From contig NC_045139.1 of the NCBI RefSeq assembly GCF_008831285.2, positions 26,516,412-26,580,411 on the forward strand: DNA of 64,000 nt, given 5' to 3'. The notes beneath the pieces were generated by a model. The model was not told the DNA's origin. It was given only the letters and a program-made list of their open reading frames with translations, and did not search any database. This document shows positions 13,101-24,924 of the stretch, one piece after another (the first letter of the stretch is position 1; every line of letters begins with the position of its first letter). The position numbers were made by a program, and so were the translations under genes. Origin of the DNA: Nymphaea colorata. Its lineage: Eukaryota; Streptophyta; Magnoliopsida; Nymphaeales; Nymphaeaceae.

Positions 13101-16100
13101 GAGGCTCAACATATTAAATTCAATAGTTATAGCCTAGTCTGGACAAGTGGCCTGTTGATTTCACCATGCAAGATGTCCAGTGTTGCACTTATTCTTTCAA
13201 TGTTCTGTTAGACAAGGAATCAACCACCATAAATGAGGATGACAGAAATAAATAGGGGGAAATTCCAGTTCTTACTCAAGCCATTTGAAGTCCTCAAGAA
13301 AAGGAATTGTGTTAAAATTAGATCAAGTATTAGGAGGGAGTGGTTAGCAGGCTTAGTAGATTGGCCTTGGATTCCCAAATTTAAGTGATGACTGTAACTA
13401 GACTTTCCCATCACTTGGATATAGAACATGTGGTGGATAATGATAAAATACGGGAACAAAATAACATCTGGAGAGATTCTCCATGATGAATGTACATGTA
13501 AGTCATACCAACATGACTAAAATTGCCTAAGCCAGGGGGCTATCCAACACTAGCTTTCTAGTGAACATTGTAAGAACAAGAATATTCACAAATACTCTGC
13601 CAAAAGCAGTAGTAACACCAAAAAAAAAAAAGAACGAAAGAAAGAAAGAAAGAAACATAAAATGAAAGACCTGAAGAGTGCAAGAACTTGATCCTAGGAC
13701 TTTAATTCCTGGACTCGAGTCCTGAAGCCAAAGGTTACACAACAAGGATTTCTTCACCTAGACCCTGTTAATATGGATAAATTCCACATAATAAAAACAA
13801 CGTTCTAAAGCTTGTTCATGGTCTTTTTGCTTAGAAAAACAAGATGTCCAGAGCTGAAACAATCTTAAAGATGCTAAAAAGATAGTTCCACTTCCAACTA
13901 ACAGATGGAAAGCCAACAAGTGATCCATCCCCCTTTGAGACCTTTAAGCTGAAGGAAATGAAAGACCAATACGTGGAATCTGAATCTTGGCATAAATTGG
14001 TAGAGGGCCTAAACCCACTTGCATATCCAAAAAAAAAAAAAAGTTGGATTGCCAACTAAAATTCACAATTACCTGAGATAAAGCTCTCTTTTCTTAAAAC
14101 AAGCACCTCCTAACACGTTCCGAACATTTTTAAAATAGGTTTACAACTCCATAACATTGTATCTGCAAAAGAAATACAGTCGCAAATTTGCATATTTCTT
14201 AACAGGACACACTCTCAAAGTTCACCAAGATAACTGTCTACTTGACTGATATGGAAATAGCAAGTCGAGGTAAAGAGAGGCACACAATCCACTATCCTTC
14301 GAAAGGAAATAATCAAGATCATAGAAGCAAAGAATCAGATCTTCATCTCCCACACGACTAGTGGTGGAACCAGGTGAATTTTGGCATTATTTACCTGCAA
14401 GTCTTAAGAGGCACCACTATATATAAATAAGCAAAATTTTTAAAGCACCAAAAAAGTAAAGACTTTTTATGAGGATGGTGTGGGCAACTGCCTATCTGTG
14501 GCTCTGCCAGTACACAAGACCATGGGAAAGGATGACATCCAACGCTTTTTTTCCCCATCTAAATCTGAAATGTTGCCTTTTTCACCGTTCCCATAGCTCC
14601 AAAACGGTCGATGCATCTCTCACCTTAAAATGAACAGACTACTGACCTTTTTCCAAACATATTTACCTCATTACAGAAGATAAACACATGGTTAACTTAT
14701 CACAACTCCCTCTTATAGGAAACAGACAGATTAGCTAGAGATACATCCAACTTCTGTGGATCAATCTAGTGTAAACGCAATCTACCACCTACTACATGTG
14801 CACGTATACTCACTTGTGGTGTCTTTGTACTTGTATATGTGCTTGCACTCGTATAACTCTATACCCTACACATTCATCATTCATGCATGGACCATATATA
14901 CATTACACAAGGACCATTGATCCTAATCAGCTGGAAGTATCAGATCAGATGTACACAGAAACCACCTGCCCCTTCATCCGCCATGACAAGCTGTGACCAT
15001 TTCAGCAAGGAAGGAAGTGCTACAATTGGATTTGTATACAGGCTAATTCCTTCGAGAGCTTATGTATGGTACCCAATCTACCAAATCGGATTGCAAATTA
15101 AATGACATCAAAGCTGGATATCGTTGTTGAGAACGTTCTTCGGATGCATCCACCTAGCCATGTCCTAGTTACAGAGGTGGCAGGTAGCATGATATTTCAT
15201 TAAGCAAGCTCCCACTAACAATTGCCCAGCTTCTCCCACTTAGTAATATAAAAACAAACTTAGAAGCTCTAATAGTTTGCATATTCGAGCTGATGAGTAC
15301 TTCATCAAACCAAAGCAAAGCAATGCAAAATAAATCGAAATCAAGGATGGTATATAACGAACTATTACCAGGTAGCTAGCATTGTCGAATCCCGCGAGAA
15401 CGAGCAACCTGTTAGCGGCCTGTCATCTCCTATCTCGCTACAATCAAGAGTCAAATCATTCATCTGTTTCAACACATAATCCGACTCCGCGTCCTCGTCT
15501 TCGTCCGGGTCTTCCCTCTTCCTCCTTGCCCGACGGAGCCTGGCCTTCGCTCTCGTCAAAGAATACTTTGCAATCTCAATCCTTGCATCTAAGAGTTCCC
15601 TTGGTCCCTCCGTGAAGAAGGGGTAGCTCTGCGGCTCCTCCTCCTCCCGCCCATCCTCTCCAGCCGCAGCCGCCAAGGCAGCAGTCTCCTCCTCCTCGTG
15701 GACCTTCATGAGCTTCTCCAGCTGCCCCTCGGAGTCCAGCTTGGCCATGATGGTGCGAAGCCGGTCCCTCCGCTCCATCTCCCTCTCACCGAACAGGGTG
15801 ACAGGCTCGCCGAGGCGGCGCAGGCGGGCGCGGACGGCCGAGTCGTTGGTGGGGACAGCGAGGGCATAGCTCCGCCGCTTCATCAGCAGCTCCTGCATTG
15901 CCTGCTCATGCCGCTCCCGGACGCGGCGACTCTCCTCCGAAATATGGAACTCCGCGGACGCACCCCCGGCGGCAGAGGCCTCGTCCTCGTCGCTGGAACC
16001 GGAATCATCGACATTGGCAGCATCCTGCCGGGGCTTTGGCGGTGGCGGCGGTCGGATAGGAAGAGGAGCGACGGGTCGAGCGCCAGGGGGAGGAGGAGGA

Positions 16101-16273
16101 GGGATAGGGTGGAGAGCTGGAAGGGGCTGTGGCGGCACTGCGGCGGGCAGGACAAGAGGAGCATTTGGGTTTGGGGACGCACTGCTGCTCCCCAACGTAG
16201 AGGAAGGTGGTGGAGGCGGCGGTGGTGGTGGTGTCGTGTTTCTAGAAGCGTCTGGGACATCGTCGTCTTCCAT
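7440..16273 (-). CDS. PRP4: U4/U6 snRNP protein PRP4 (LACHESIS-like), WD40 splicing factor
   Basis: There are five exons on the minus strand: 16273-15369, 12943-12490, 12299-12102, 7755-7674 and 7537-7440. All junctions are GT-AG and all join in frame, giving 578 residues from MEDDDVPDAS to REKSMDID. Residues 1-80 are proline-rich; an acidic stretch follows. The PRP4 splicing-factor motif lies at about 139-180 (LRRLGEPVTLFGERE). After a basic helix, seven WD40 repeats fill about 290-570 (SGIVKLWSVPQ, ADKTAVLWN, SYDKTWRLWD, ARVWDLRTGR, NTCRIWDLRKRK, IWSAKDF, HDRTIKLW). PRP4 binds PRP3 and PRP31 in the U4/U6.U5 tri-snRNP; the Arabidopsis orthologue LIS is also needed for gametic cell fate. Length fits the family. 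Intron 3 spans about 4.3 kb and holds a MITE, an (AT)n element and a 93-bp duplication of the exon 3 border. Confidence 0.95.
9243..9466. mobile_element. Tourist-like (PIF/Harbinger) MITE in PRP4 intron 3
   Basis: The 224-bp element has imperfect terminal inverted repeats: GAGGGCATTTGATTATG at the left, and GGGGCGTTTGATTGCC as the reverse complement of the right end. Both arms continue into TAAAATCC. It is flanked by TAA on both sides (9240-9242 and 9467-9469), the target duplication typical of PIF/Harbinger Tourist elements. It has no coding capacity. Confidence 0.75.
9890..10310. repeat. Element with (AT)n core and GGTGCAGATGCGG arms
   Basis: The left arm has 'aggtgcagatgcgggtgcgg' and the right arm has its approximate reverse ('cacccgcatctgcacccac'). 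Between them lies an (AT)n tract at about 10083-10138. A similar unit lies at 35065-35225 in SPC24 intron 1. This looks like a second family of microsatellite-bearing non-autonomous elements, different from the one at 2378 and 19585. Confidence 0.5.
11961..12146. repeat. 93-bp tandem duplication across PRP4 exon 3/intron 3 border
   Basis: Units 11961-12053 and 12054-12146 match over about 89 bp with one visible difference (accct versus accat). Copy 2 contains the true 3' end of exon 3 and its donor (aag|gtagtc at 12102/12101). Copy 1, in the intron, repeats the last 45 nt of coding sequence and an identical donor at 12009/12008. The near identity shows that the event is recent. Confidence 0.9.
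12009..12053 (-). other. Potential in-frame mini-exon created by the duplication
   Basis: In the sense direction, the junction of the two units gives 'tttacatcctcattttag' followed by 45 nt and then aag|gtagtc. This is a pyrimidine-rich acceptor, an open 45-nt phase-0 segment (YRFFLVSSSFDCTAK) and a donor identical to the one used by exon 3. Inclusion would add 15 residues that repeat the end of a WD40 blade. Use of the downstream donor without the new acceptor would instead read into a stop. Whether it is spliced in is unknown. Confidence 0.35.
14361..14513. repeat. Short hAT-like non-autonomous element in PRP4 intron 1
   Basis: The segment begins agtggtggaaccagg and ends ctgtggctctgccagt, an inverted pair similar to the ends of the element at 28585-28771. 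It has no coding content. No clear target duplication was seen, so the assignment rests on the ends alone. Confidence 0.4.
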
Positions 16274-16560
16274 TATGAGAATGGGAAGGATCTAAACCAG
16301 AGAAGTGGAGTTTAGATAGCTGCCACAGCCACTGGCCTCTGCATATAAATCAATCAACTACCCAACTTTCCCTACTCTTCTTCTTCTTCAGACTTGGACT
16401 AAGCGAATCAACGGAACAGAGGGCCAACTCTGTAAGGAAAGAAAGAGTGATACCCTATTTGCAGAAAAGCCACGGTAAGAGAGAGAGAGGGCTGAGGGGT
16501 CGAAGACGAAAGGGAAATGGGGGAAGGGAGGGGAGCAGCAGGGTCTGCCCCTGGCGTATC
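16274..16560 (-). promoter_or_regulatory. PRP4 5' leader and proximal promoter region
   Basis: This is the sequence upstream of the PRP4 start codon. It contains 'cttcttcttcttc' (16376-16389) and a GA-rich block (gagagagagagggc, 16480-16493), then turns AT-rich beyond about 16560. A 5' UTR of 100-200 nt is plausible. No TATA element or start site is assigned. Confidence 0.35.
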
Positions 16561-16893
16561 AAAGCGGGTCAAACCAAAGTTCCAAATTCACAGGTGGATC
16601 CGTGTATCAGATTGCCAACTTGAAGTTGGTGTATCTTCGAGACGAAAGACGTTTGAAAACTCCCTATATTAGGGTCATCGAATATGCATAAATATAAACA
16701 AACAACTTTATTTTTCAAAATGGTGCACGCAAGAGATAAAACAATTTCACTATTATATGCATACGAACATGCGCACATACATATGAATGTAGATGGGTCA
16801 ATAGATGGTGGAGCTCTCTCTCTCTCTCTCTCTCTCTTCAACCAGTGGAAGACAGAGAAGAAGCCTGAAGGTAATGCTTGTCCCTACCTCTCT

Positions 16894-16979
16894 GTTGATC
16901 TCTATTGAGGAGGATCTCATTTGCAAACCCTGCAACGTTGATCTCTATTGAGGAGGATCTCATTTGCAAACCCTGCAAC
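16894..16979. repeat. Perfect 43-bp tandem duplication
   Basis: Units 16894-16936 and 16937-16979 both read from gttgatctctattgaggagg to 'caaaccctgcaac' without a visible difference, which points to a recent event. It lies outside any recognised gene. Confidence 0.9.
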
Positions 16980-18435
16980 ACAGAGAAATGATGCAAAAAA
17001 AAAGAAAAAAGTAGAGCTTCCACCTGCATCAGACAAGGCCAACCATAACAAGTATTATGTGGTGCATAAGAGACATTGCAGTACAGGAATGTGATGATCG
17101 ATCAGTTTCTCTAACACCTTGTGCTTTTGTCATGCCAGTAATTGTAACACTTGAGGAATGTGCATTACTAAAAGAAAAATCTTCTAATTTGTTTATTTAG
17201 TTAAGAAAGGCTTAGTTACTCGTAAAAGAGGGGTCACTGATGCACAAGTTGAAGCACAGCGAATGAGGATGGCACTTCAAAGCATTGAAAGCAGGTTATG
17301 TGTCCTATGAGAATAAGGGGTTAGTTGAGAGCTTCTACTTTTTGCCGGCAGTGGGGGTGTGTAGGACATATAGTCTCCAATTTTGTTATAAAAAGTTCTA
17401 AGTGTTGGCTATCTTCAGACTGCCTTTACATTCATTGCCTACTGTAGTTCTATATTACAATTATATTCGTGGCTTGTTTAAAAGGTTAAAATAGACATGT
17501 CTTATTTTTATGTTCAGCAATAGTTTTAAGTTAATTTTGATGCACGCCCAACATAGATTAGCATTTGATTGAGTGGTCTTTTACATGTTGATTTATATTA
17601 TGCATGTTGTGATTTTGTGTAATTTTTTATGGGTTTTTCTTATTTGATTTGCTGCATGACTTTAGTTTTTGGTTGCTGGTGATATTTGTTTCTTAGAGCA
17701 TCAATGGTATAGAAGTTTAGTTCGCTTACTGTTCTATTTGGCGTAGCTTAGGGCTTAGAATAGAGAAATACTATGTGAGAATTGGTGCTTCTGTAACTCT
17801 GCTTTGAGACCTGAAATTTCAGCACTATTGTACTCATCATTACATGCGATAATTTTTTTAGCTTTGCGGTGAAAGCGATTTCGTTCTCTTTCTTCACAAG
17901 TCTGCTGACTGCAGACCAAGTTTGAACTCAGTTAGAGTTTATTTCGTCCAGGTTTTAAATGTTGCTCAAGAATTGGATTATGGGGTTTCCAAATTCCGGG
18001 AAATGCTTAGGGATGAATTTTTAGGGGACTTTTAAACGGTAATATCAAAAGATTTAAAAAGAACTTTTCATTTATATAAAAGGGTATTTTTCTTAAATTT
18101 GTTATCTTTCAAACAAGACCAATTTTATTGAATTTGAACAATGTCTTTGAAGTTCACTGTTTTCAGAAACATGTTCCGAACTATATTAAAGCTAGTTAAG
18201 AAATTCAATTAGATAGTTTATTTTATTGTTTTAGATAGGTGAATTTCAATTTTATTTAGGCCTATAGAAGATCAGTTAGTTAGTTTGATTGAAGTTAGTT
18301 ATTTAATTGCATTTACCTAGGTTTTAGCCTTATTATCTAAGTAATTTAATTAAGAAATACCAAGATCTAGGGTTTTTTGAATCATTTGTTTTAGCGGCTT
18401 TTATGAGTTGTCTTGCTATCTTAAAGTGCTCCTTC

Positions 18436-18600
18436 AGGCCCTGGCCCCACTTGATTTTTTTTTTTAATTTATATCTAAATTTTAAAAAATTTCACTTGTT
18501 TTATATCAAAAAATTTGAGAAATGATATTTCGGCTCTAGTCAAAATTTAAAAACTTTAATTCGGCCCACCTCATGAAAAATTTCTGGCTCCCCCTGCCTG
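18436..18600 (+). repeat. Interspersed repeat family B, copy 1
   Basis: The copy begins 'ggccctggccccac' and a T run, continues through 'tttcacttgttttatat' and 'atatttcggctctag', and ends 'aaaaatttctggctcccc'. The same order is found at 24359-24530 and 41791-41976, all in the plus orientation. It is non-coding. The end resembles the terminus of the hAT element at 44827-47163 (AAATTTCTGGCTCCGCC), so a non-autonomous hAT relative is likely. Confidence 0.6.
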
Positions 18601-19584
18601 CAGGCTACGATGTATACATTTGGTGTTGAGTTGAAGATGTCAAGGAAAATACAAAAAGTTGATTTTCCCCTTGATGTAGATTGCTATGCAACAGTTGGGA
18701 CTTTATTCTCTTTTTGTAGTGTTTTTGCTTGATTTCAAGTGTGATCATTATTGGTTGGATAGTGTACCCATGGACTTTTCAAGTATTAATACAAGTGAAT
18801 TGGATCGATCCATTCTCTGTGGATGCGGCTTGTCTCACTGAATTATTGGGAGTTCAGTTTTTAATTATTTGGTGGCAGGATTTTCCCTATGAATTATTGA
18901 ATATTATCTTTTAAAAATCAGTCTTATCAAAATCCACAGCAATAATGTTCCCTCAAAATATCTCTATCACATTAATACTCTTAAGTATGTCACTTATCTT
19001 CAGTTAAGTGCATTTTGAGGAATAGAGAATTTTAGCTTATCTCTATTGTCTTTCAAACCTAATTGATGTGTCATGTAAGTTAGGTCATTTCACTACTTTC
19101 ATTACCTGCATAAGCAATAGCAGTTGAAAGATCACAGTCAATAAGATGGTTCTCCCTGCAGACAAGCTTGGCGTTTAAGGATGCTGTCCACTGATTTTTA
19201 GAGGTGTTTCCAAAATTGTTGCAGATCCAATTGATTGATAGTAAGTTAATAAGGGGCATAAGAAATGGAAATTTGTTCATATTTTTGCATCTTGTTTCAA
19301 AAAAAAAAAATTATAAAGACAAATTTTAGCAGGGATATAGAGGATTAATTTTCTCCAACCACGTCAATTACTGTCATCTTTTTTTTTTTTTTTTTTTGTT
19401 GCTTGTTTTTTTGTCCATAGAATGGTGTAAACCAGGATTAATATTTTCCCCACAATCAGTATCAAAGCATTTGTTTGAAATGATAAAAAGATAGTTGTAG
19501 TACTCCAACTTTGTTCAGTTGTAAATCCCTTTCTGCCCGGAGATCCTCAAGTATAGGATGAAGTGAGGAAGGTGGTTTAGACCC

Positions 19585-19711
19585 CTCCATTAGGGTGCGC
19601 AGCCCAGCTCCGGTCGATCCAAATCGGGTTCAGGCCAACCTGGGGCTCATACCTACGGCCCGAGCCGAGGCCAAGCTCAGTTCAACCTCATTTTAATAAA
19701 AACAATGTTTG

Positions 19712-19776
<65 letters not shown>

Positions 19777-19860
19777 CGGGTCAAATTGAGTCAGGCTGGT
19801 CCAAGACCTGATCCAATCCGAACTGGGTAGGCTTTTTAGTATTTGGCCCTGAACAACAAA
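19585..19860. repeat. Non-autonomous element with central (AT)n core, copy 2
   Basis: GC-rich text (cggtcgatccaaatcgggtt, cggcccgagccgaggc) lies left of an (AT)n tract at 19714-19773. 'tgtcgggtcaaattgag' and 'ggctggtccaagacc' lie to the right. The layout matches the unit at 2378-2715. Edges are approximate. Confidence 0.5.
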
Positions 19861-21436
19861 TTTCAGGGCACTACACAAACATGTGTGTGTGCCCACGCAT
19901 GAGCAAATACTTGAAAGCATTAATATGCAAAAAAGAAGAATTCCGTGTTGCCGTGTAGGCAACTGCCCACACCTGCACACATGTGGCCCTACCCTACCAT
20001 TGGGACCATGTAGTTAAGAAGAGGCTTGGTTGAAGCTTTTGATGGGACATACAAATTCTGCGATGGGAATTCGACATATCACAATCAGTTTGCGTCAATT
20101 CTATGTTGACCCAATTTAGCAGCAGAAACGCTAGGTGAGAGCTTAATGAATGTACTCCATAAAATATTCACGATGCCAACGACTTCCAACAACATTTTTT
20201 ACACCAACCTATCTTGAGCCATCTTTATATGCAAGAGTGATAGGAGACGATTGAATGAACTTGTCCTTTAGGTGCCGAGGGTGACCAACCCCTCAAGTTA
20301 AAATGCAGGCCATGAAGAAAGAGAGCAAGGTGGTCATGACATAGTTGGGAGACCATGATACGCAGAATGCAGGAAGCACCGCTCAATCAATTTCATGAGA
20401 CCACCAACAAAGTCACCGCAGCTAGTAATGGCCATGGAGTCCTCGAAGCAAAATTCATGGAAAAATTGCATGGTCGATATTAATGGAGATAAGCAGGTCT
20501 ATGCCCCCATGAAATTGTTTCCTGTTGTTGTCTAAATGTTAGAAGGTCAAAAATTTTAGCTCTACAAAAGTAGTACTTGAACAACAACTGAATAAAAGCC
20601 AGCGTTTTCTTTCTCCTTCCACTATCCATGCAAGAAACTGTTTAAATCAGCCCAACAAACAACACAGGTTCAAGCAACACACACAATAAGAAACTTACAA
20701 GGCACAGATGCCTACTACTCTCAACATGCAAAGGCAGAGCAAATACGAATAAATGCTTAGACAAGTACTCTAAGCGGCCGTTTGGCATGAGCAACATACG
20801 CGTATTCTATTGATCTACTTTTAAAGAAGCAACTATCACCTATAACAAATTAATGTGTCTATGCATGGTGATAAGAAATGTGTTTGTTAGATTTACAAAC
20901 GAACATTTAGAATGACTCAAATCTGTCAATGTTGTTGGATTTACAGAACGACATCTATAATTACCGTAAGCTGAGTAGGCACATTCACTAAGCATACATG
21001 AGCAGACATAATGTAACGATTTTAAGCTTATTTATGCACACAACAAACAGCAAAAAACAAAGCTTCACAGCTTAGTTTCATATGCTAACATCTGAAATGG
21101 TTGTTCTCTTGTTTTTCTTTCATTGGTTTGCGGATGCTAGCATACTGAAATCGAGGAAAGTGGACGGCGAGTAGGGCTGGAGATTATGCCACTGAGACCG
21201 AGCAGCTGCTTCCTCCCAGTATTGGCGCGGCAGCTCCACCGCAGACCAACTCATGACTCTTCCTCTTTCCCTCGTTGTCAAACTCTCGGCAGCCATGATA
21301 TCTGCGAAGAACAGTTAAAAAGGCCTCCAGTACTACATTTATCATCCAACAAGCAAATGTACTGCTGCATTGCGTATGAGAGGCTATAGCATCAGGACGA
21401 ACGAAAAATCCATGTCCCGTACATACATACTTTTAC

Positions 21437-21437
<1 letters not shown>

Positions 21438-21470
<33 letters not shown>
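21438..21470. repeat. (AT)n microsatellite
   Basis: An uninterrupted alternating AT tract of 33 bases. A second short (AT)n tract lies at 21728-21752. Confidence 0.95.
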
Positions 21471-21473
<3 letters not shown>

Positions 21474-23030
21474 TTGACTCAGCACACTCATGACGACAGT
21501 CTAATTCATCATGAAGAAGGATTGAAAGAAAAATGAAGAGAAAAATATGATGGGCATTTTCTACATTTAAGTATCAGTTCACATTTTTATTTTTTTTCAA
21601 CTCATCCTTCACTTTTTTTCTCAACCATCATTTTTTTCTCAACCCATCCATCACCATTCATAGATCAGACAGCCGTTATGGGAGATATGTGACTTTGGCT
21701 ATAGACAGACGCCATTCTTTGTCTCTGATATATATATATATATATATATATAATGCATTGAGAGAGAGACGCACATGCAAATCTCATATACTCAAGAAAA
21801 TCATTTATTCTAGCCAGCTGAAGCTCATATTTGCAGTACTTTTTTAAGAACTAATTGCTCGAATATGATATTTATAGTTAAAGACGTAAACAAGAAAAAA
21901 AACGTGCTTTTAACGTGTAAATAAGTTCCCATAAATTAAGAAAGTATATGAAGTAAATTCCCACCCAAAATTGTTTTGGATTGGGAGATCGTATTCGTAT
22001 TACTAATTTTGCGAAGAAAAATAACCTACAAATATGAGCAGTTTCAAGTGCAAAACAGAGTGTATATCCATTTCTGGTAATATCATTTTTCAAAACTAGT
22101 CTTGAAATGAAAAATCTATTTTTATTTACAAAAAAATGTTAATTTGAAGGCCAAACTTTTGACGATAATCCAGAAAAGAGCTTCGGTTTTTTAAACCTTA
22201 CGCTCGCTTACAACTGGTGGATTTGGGGGTAGGGCCAAATTAAATTCAAATCCAAAAAATACATGGCTCTATTAAAAAAATATATTTTTTTAAGGCGCCC
22301 CCCTCCCTTCGCCCCTGCAACTACATACCTTATAATAATAACTAAAACAGGTTATATTAAGTTAAGCCTGGCTAAATAACGAGAACTAGTTGAAAAGTAG
22401 AAAAATACATATTATCTTCAAAGGAGAAGAGAAAATGATAAGTACTAAAAAGTAACAGAAGTTTAACTTGTTGCTGCAATTTCATAGTTGCCAGCAGCGC
22501 AAGGCTTTCAGAGATTATTGGTAAAAGGTAAAGCCAAGATGAAAATTTCCCTTTTGGTTGTGCTGGCAAAACCGTTTTTGTCTTTAGATTGAAAGATTTT
22601 TCTTTCTGTGGGTAACTCCAATGATAAATTTATCACGAGGAACCGGAACATTAGGACAAATGAGAAAAAAGAACGTTTGGTCCTGAAGCAAAGTAATATT
22701 GCAGACAGAACATCCATGGAACGCCCAAAGTTTACCATCGCTGCCAAATTCAAAATTCCGAAGGTTAAAGATATGAAACAAAAACAAAAAATCCCAACCT
22801 CATGGGCACTAAAAGAAAGCCAAATGCAAGCATAGTATCCTTCTTGGTCAATCGGACGATATTTACGGTAAAAAAAATTCATATGTTAAAAAAGATCTTA
22901 GTAAAAATAAACAAAAAGTTCATAAAAAATATGCAAACCCAGTAAATAGGAAGATTATACACACTAATTTATAAACTTGATTATATCTCTGAATCGATTG
23001 CTTGATTAGAAGGGGGAGGGGGGGAATTAC

Positions 23031-23454
23031 CCAACCGCGGCGGTGTCTTCTGGTGAAGGAAGAGGGCAGCATCCACTCGCTTGTGCTGCTCAGCGTCGGT
23101 ATGAAATGGGGCAGCTTCTTCCTGAAGGCCGAGAGAGAAGTCCTCCACTTCAAACGTCTCCGGCAGAAGGGCGGCTATGTCCTCTTCTTCTTCTGCTTCT
23201 CCGTCAGTCTTGCCATGACCACCATTAAAAGCAGCAGGGGGCGTAGGCACCTGGCCCTGGTGGTGGCGGTGGTCGATCCAGTGGTAGTCCTCCGCCCACC
23301 CCGACGCCTTGAGGAGACGATGAGGCTCCGACCGGCGGGGAGATGACGAGAACAAGTCGGGGGCGGCTCTTTGGAAGGAAGAGGGGATGAAGGGAGGGGC
23401 GTTGGGGTTGAGAGTGGACCTGCTGTAGTCGGCACTCGTCCAAGCTACTGCCAT
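23031..23454 (-). CDS. ERD15: ERD15/CID-like PAM2-motif protein, main coding exon (3' end unresolved)
   Basis: The minus-strand frame starts at the ATG at 23454 (MAVAWTSADYS). At once comes the PAM2 motif STLNPNAPPFIP (residues about 13-24), which binds the MLLE domain of poly(A)-binding protein. A WAEDYHWIDHRH segment aligns with the WFRDYW region of the ERD15 family, and an acidic stretch leads to DIAALLPETFEVEDFS, a second family hallmark. Family members are small acidic stress-response proteins. Translation without splicing would run to a stop at 22981. However, the sequence ends KTPPRLG exactly at a good donor (ttgg|gtaattc, 23031/23030, phase 1), where the family usually has a splice site, so a short last exon probably lies farther left. 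I could not find it. An upstream ATG 23 codons earlier is possible but unlike the family. The central part is more diverged than usual. Confidence 0.65.
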
Positions 23455-24358
23455 GGCGACAACCCTCAAATCTTTCTCTCCCGATCTCTCTCGATCTGCT
23501 TCGGCTTCATATCTCACCATATAAGGGAGGACCCTGCCCAGCACATGGGATTTAGAGAGAGAGAGGGAGCGTGTGTGGCTAAGGACGAGAAAAATATCAG
23601 AAGCAGCCGGCCAACCCGCTTTGGCAACATCCCCTTGGAACCGTTGATCGCTGCCGAATGCCGTGGGTGGGTCCCACCGGCCCATGCCGTGTGCGCCGGC
23701 CCTGGTTAATGGTTATGAACCGACTCCCCAGGCCAGGACCAACCTTCGTTGGAAGGTGGAGAGAACAAAAAGAATAACCCTTAGGCCCATCCTTTCTCCG
23801 TAATTTCCAAAAGATGCCCCTCCGATTCATTTTTTCCAAATAGAAGCTTGGAGCGGGCTATTATTCTGGCCGGCATCATCTTGGGGGCCCGAAATCACTT
23901 TAATTCCTTCGCTGGCCACAAAAAAGGGATTCCCTTTTTAATTTGGAAAAGCAAAAGTGACCTGTTGTATGAAGAAGAAAACGTCCAATTTCTTAATCTT
24001 CCTTCCTTAGTTTTGTTTTGATGAACAAAACAACAGATTGGCAATAGCTCGTGGTTTAGTTTGTCTTAAACTTTAAGCTTAATTAAGAACATCATGATAA
24101 TGTAGACTAAGCATAGGTTAAAGTTCTGCCAGGAGATTCTAAAATGCGACGCTTTGTTACAAATCGTGGTTAAATGGTGTACCTAAGCCGAAGTTGGTCA
24201 CACGCGTGAAAAAGCAAGGACCAACTTCATCTTCTACATTACACACAAGTCTCTCAGTTATATGTTAGGATTTAAAATTACACTGATCATTCAAAAATTA
24301 TATGTTATACTCATTTAGATTTAGCAGTTAGCGTCATATTATAAACAAGGGAAGAGGC

Positions 24359-24530
24359 AAGGTAGGGCCCACATGGATCTTCAATTTTTTTTTTTTTAGT
24401 TTACTTGTAAATTTTCAAAAAAATTTACTTGTTTTATATACAAAATTTGAAAAAAAATAATATTTCGGCACTATTCAAAATTTAGAAACTTTAACTTCAC
24501 CAGCTTCATAAAAAATTTCTACTCTGACCC
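24359..24530 (+). repeat. Interspersed repeat family B, copy 2
   Basis: It starts 'aaggtagggcccacatgg' and a T run, continues 'ttacttgttttatatac' and 'atatttcggcac', and ends 'aaaaatttctactctgaccc'. The same word order occurs in the copies at 18436 and 41791. Confidence 0.6.
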
Positions 24531-24924
24531 TAATTATAACTCCCACTTAAGGCCGGCCATATTTTAGAAAGTCCTTTCAAACTTTTGTTTATTAACTTGC
24601 GTTTGGGACCTCAATGGCACTTATTTTATATTAAGTCTCATTGTTGCCTCAACTTGATTTATGATCAGCATGGTTTTTTAGAAATCAGGTTCTAAGGTGT
24701 GAGAGAAATGATACCGTGGGGAAAGCTGCCCTTTCAAACTGGCGAATAAACCCGTGTGTCCAAAAAATTCACTGACCCTGCCAGTTACCTGCAAATTGAA
24801 GGAACATAAACGCCGTTTCCGCAATTAAAAGAAAAAATAAAAGTAAGGGAAAACTCCAGTAGAATGGTACCATAGGCTTAGCCCGCACGGATGTACTGAT
24901 ACATATGGCGTATCGCCAACAACA

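Larger units (their letters stand above)
17000..22980. other. Intergenic region without a recognised gene
   Basis: The region is AT-rich with many stops in all frames. It holds the family B repeat at 18436-18600, the (AT)n element at 19585-19860 and the microsatellites at 21438-21470 and 21728-21752. A missing last exon of the ERD15-like gene may lie in its right part but was not identified. Confidence 0.5.

Noticed and set aside
15698..16315. 205-codon plus-strand frame opposite PRP4 exon 1
   Set aside because: It is an antisense shadow of GC-rich, proline-coding PRP4 sequence; the minus-strand reading has clear family motifs.
22508..22882. 124-codon minus-strand frame, tested as last exon of the ERD15-like gene
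   Set aside because: Its sequence shows none of the family's basic SPR...QQPR-type end, and the splice join gave no family match.
23002..23346. 114-codon plus-strand frame opposite the ERD15-like exon
   Set aside because: Antisense shadow; no domain, while the minus strand encodes PAM2 and LLPETF motifs.
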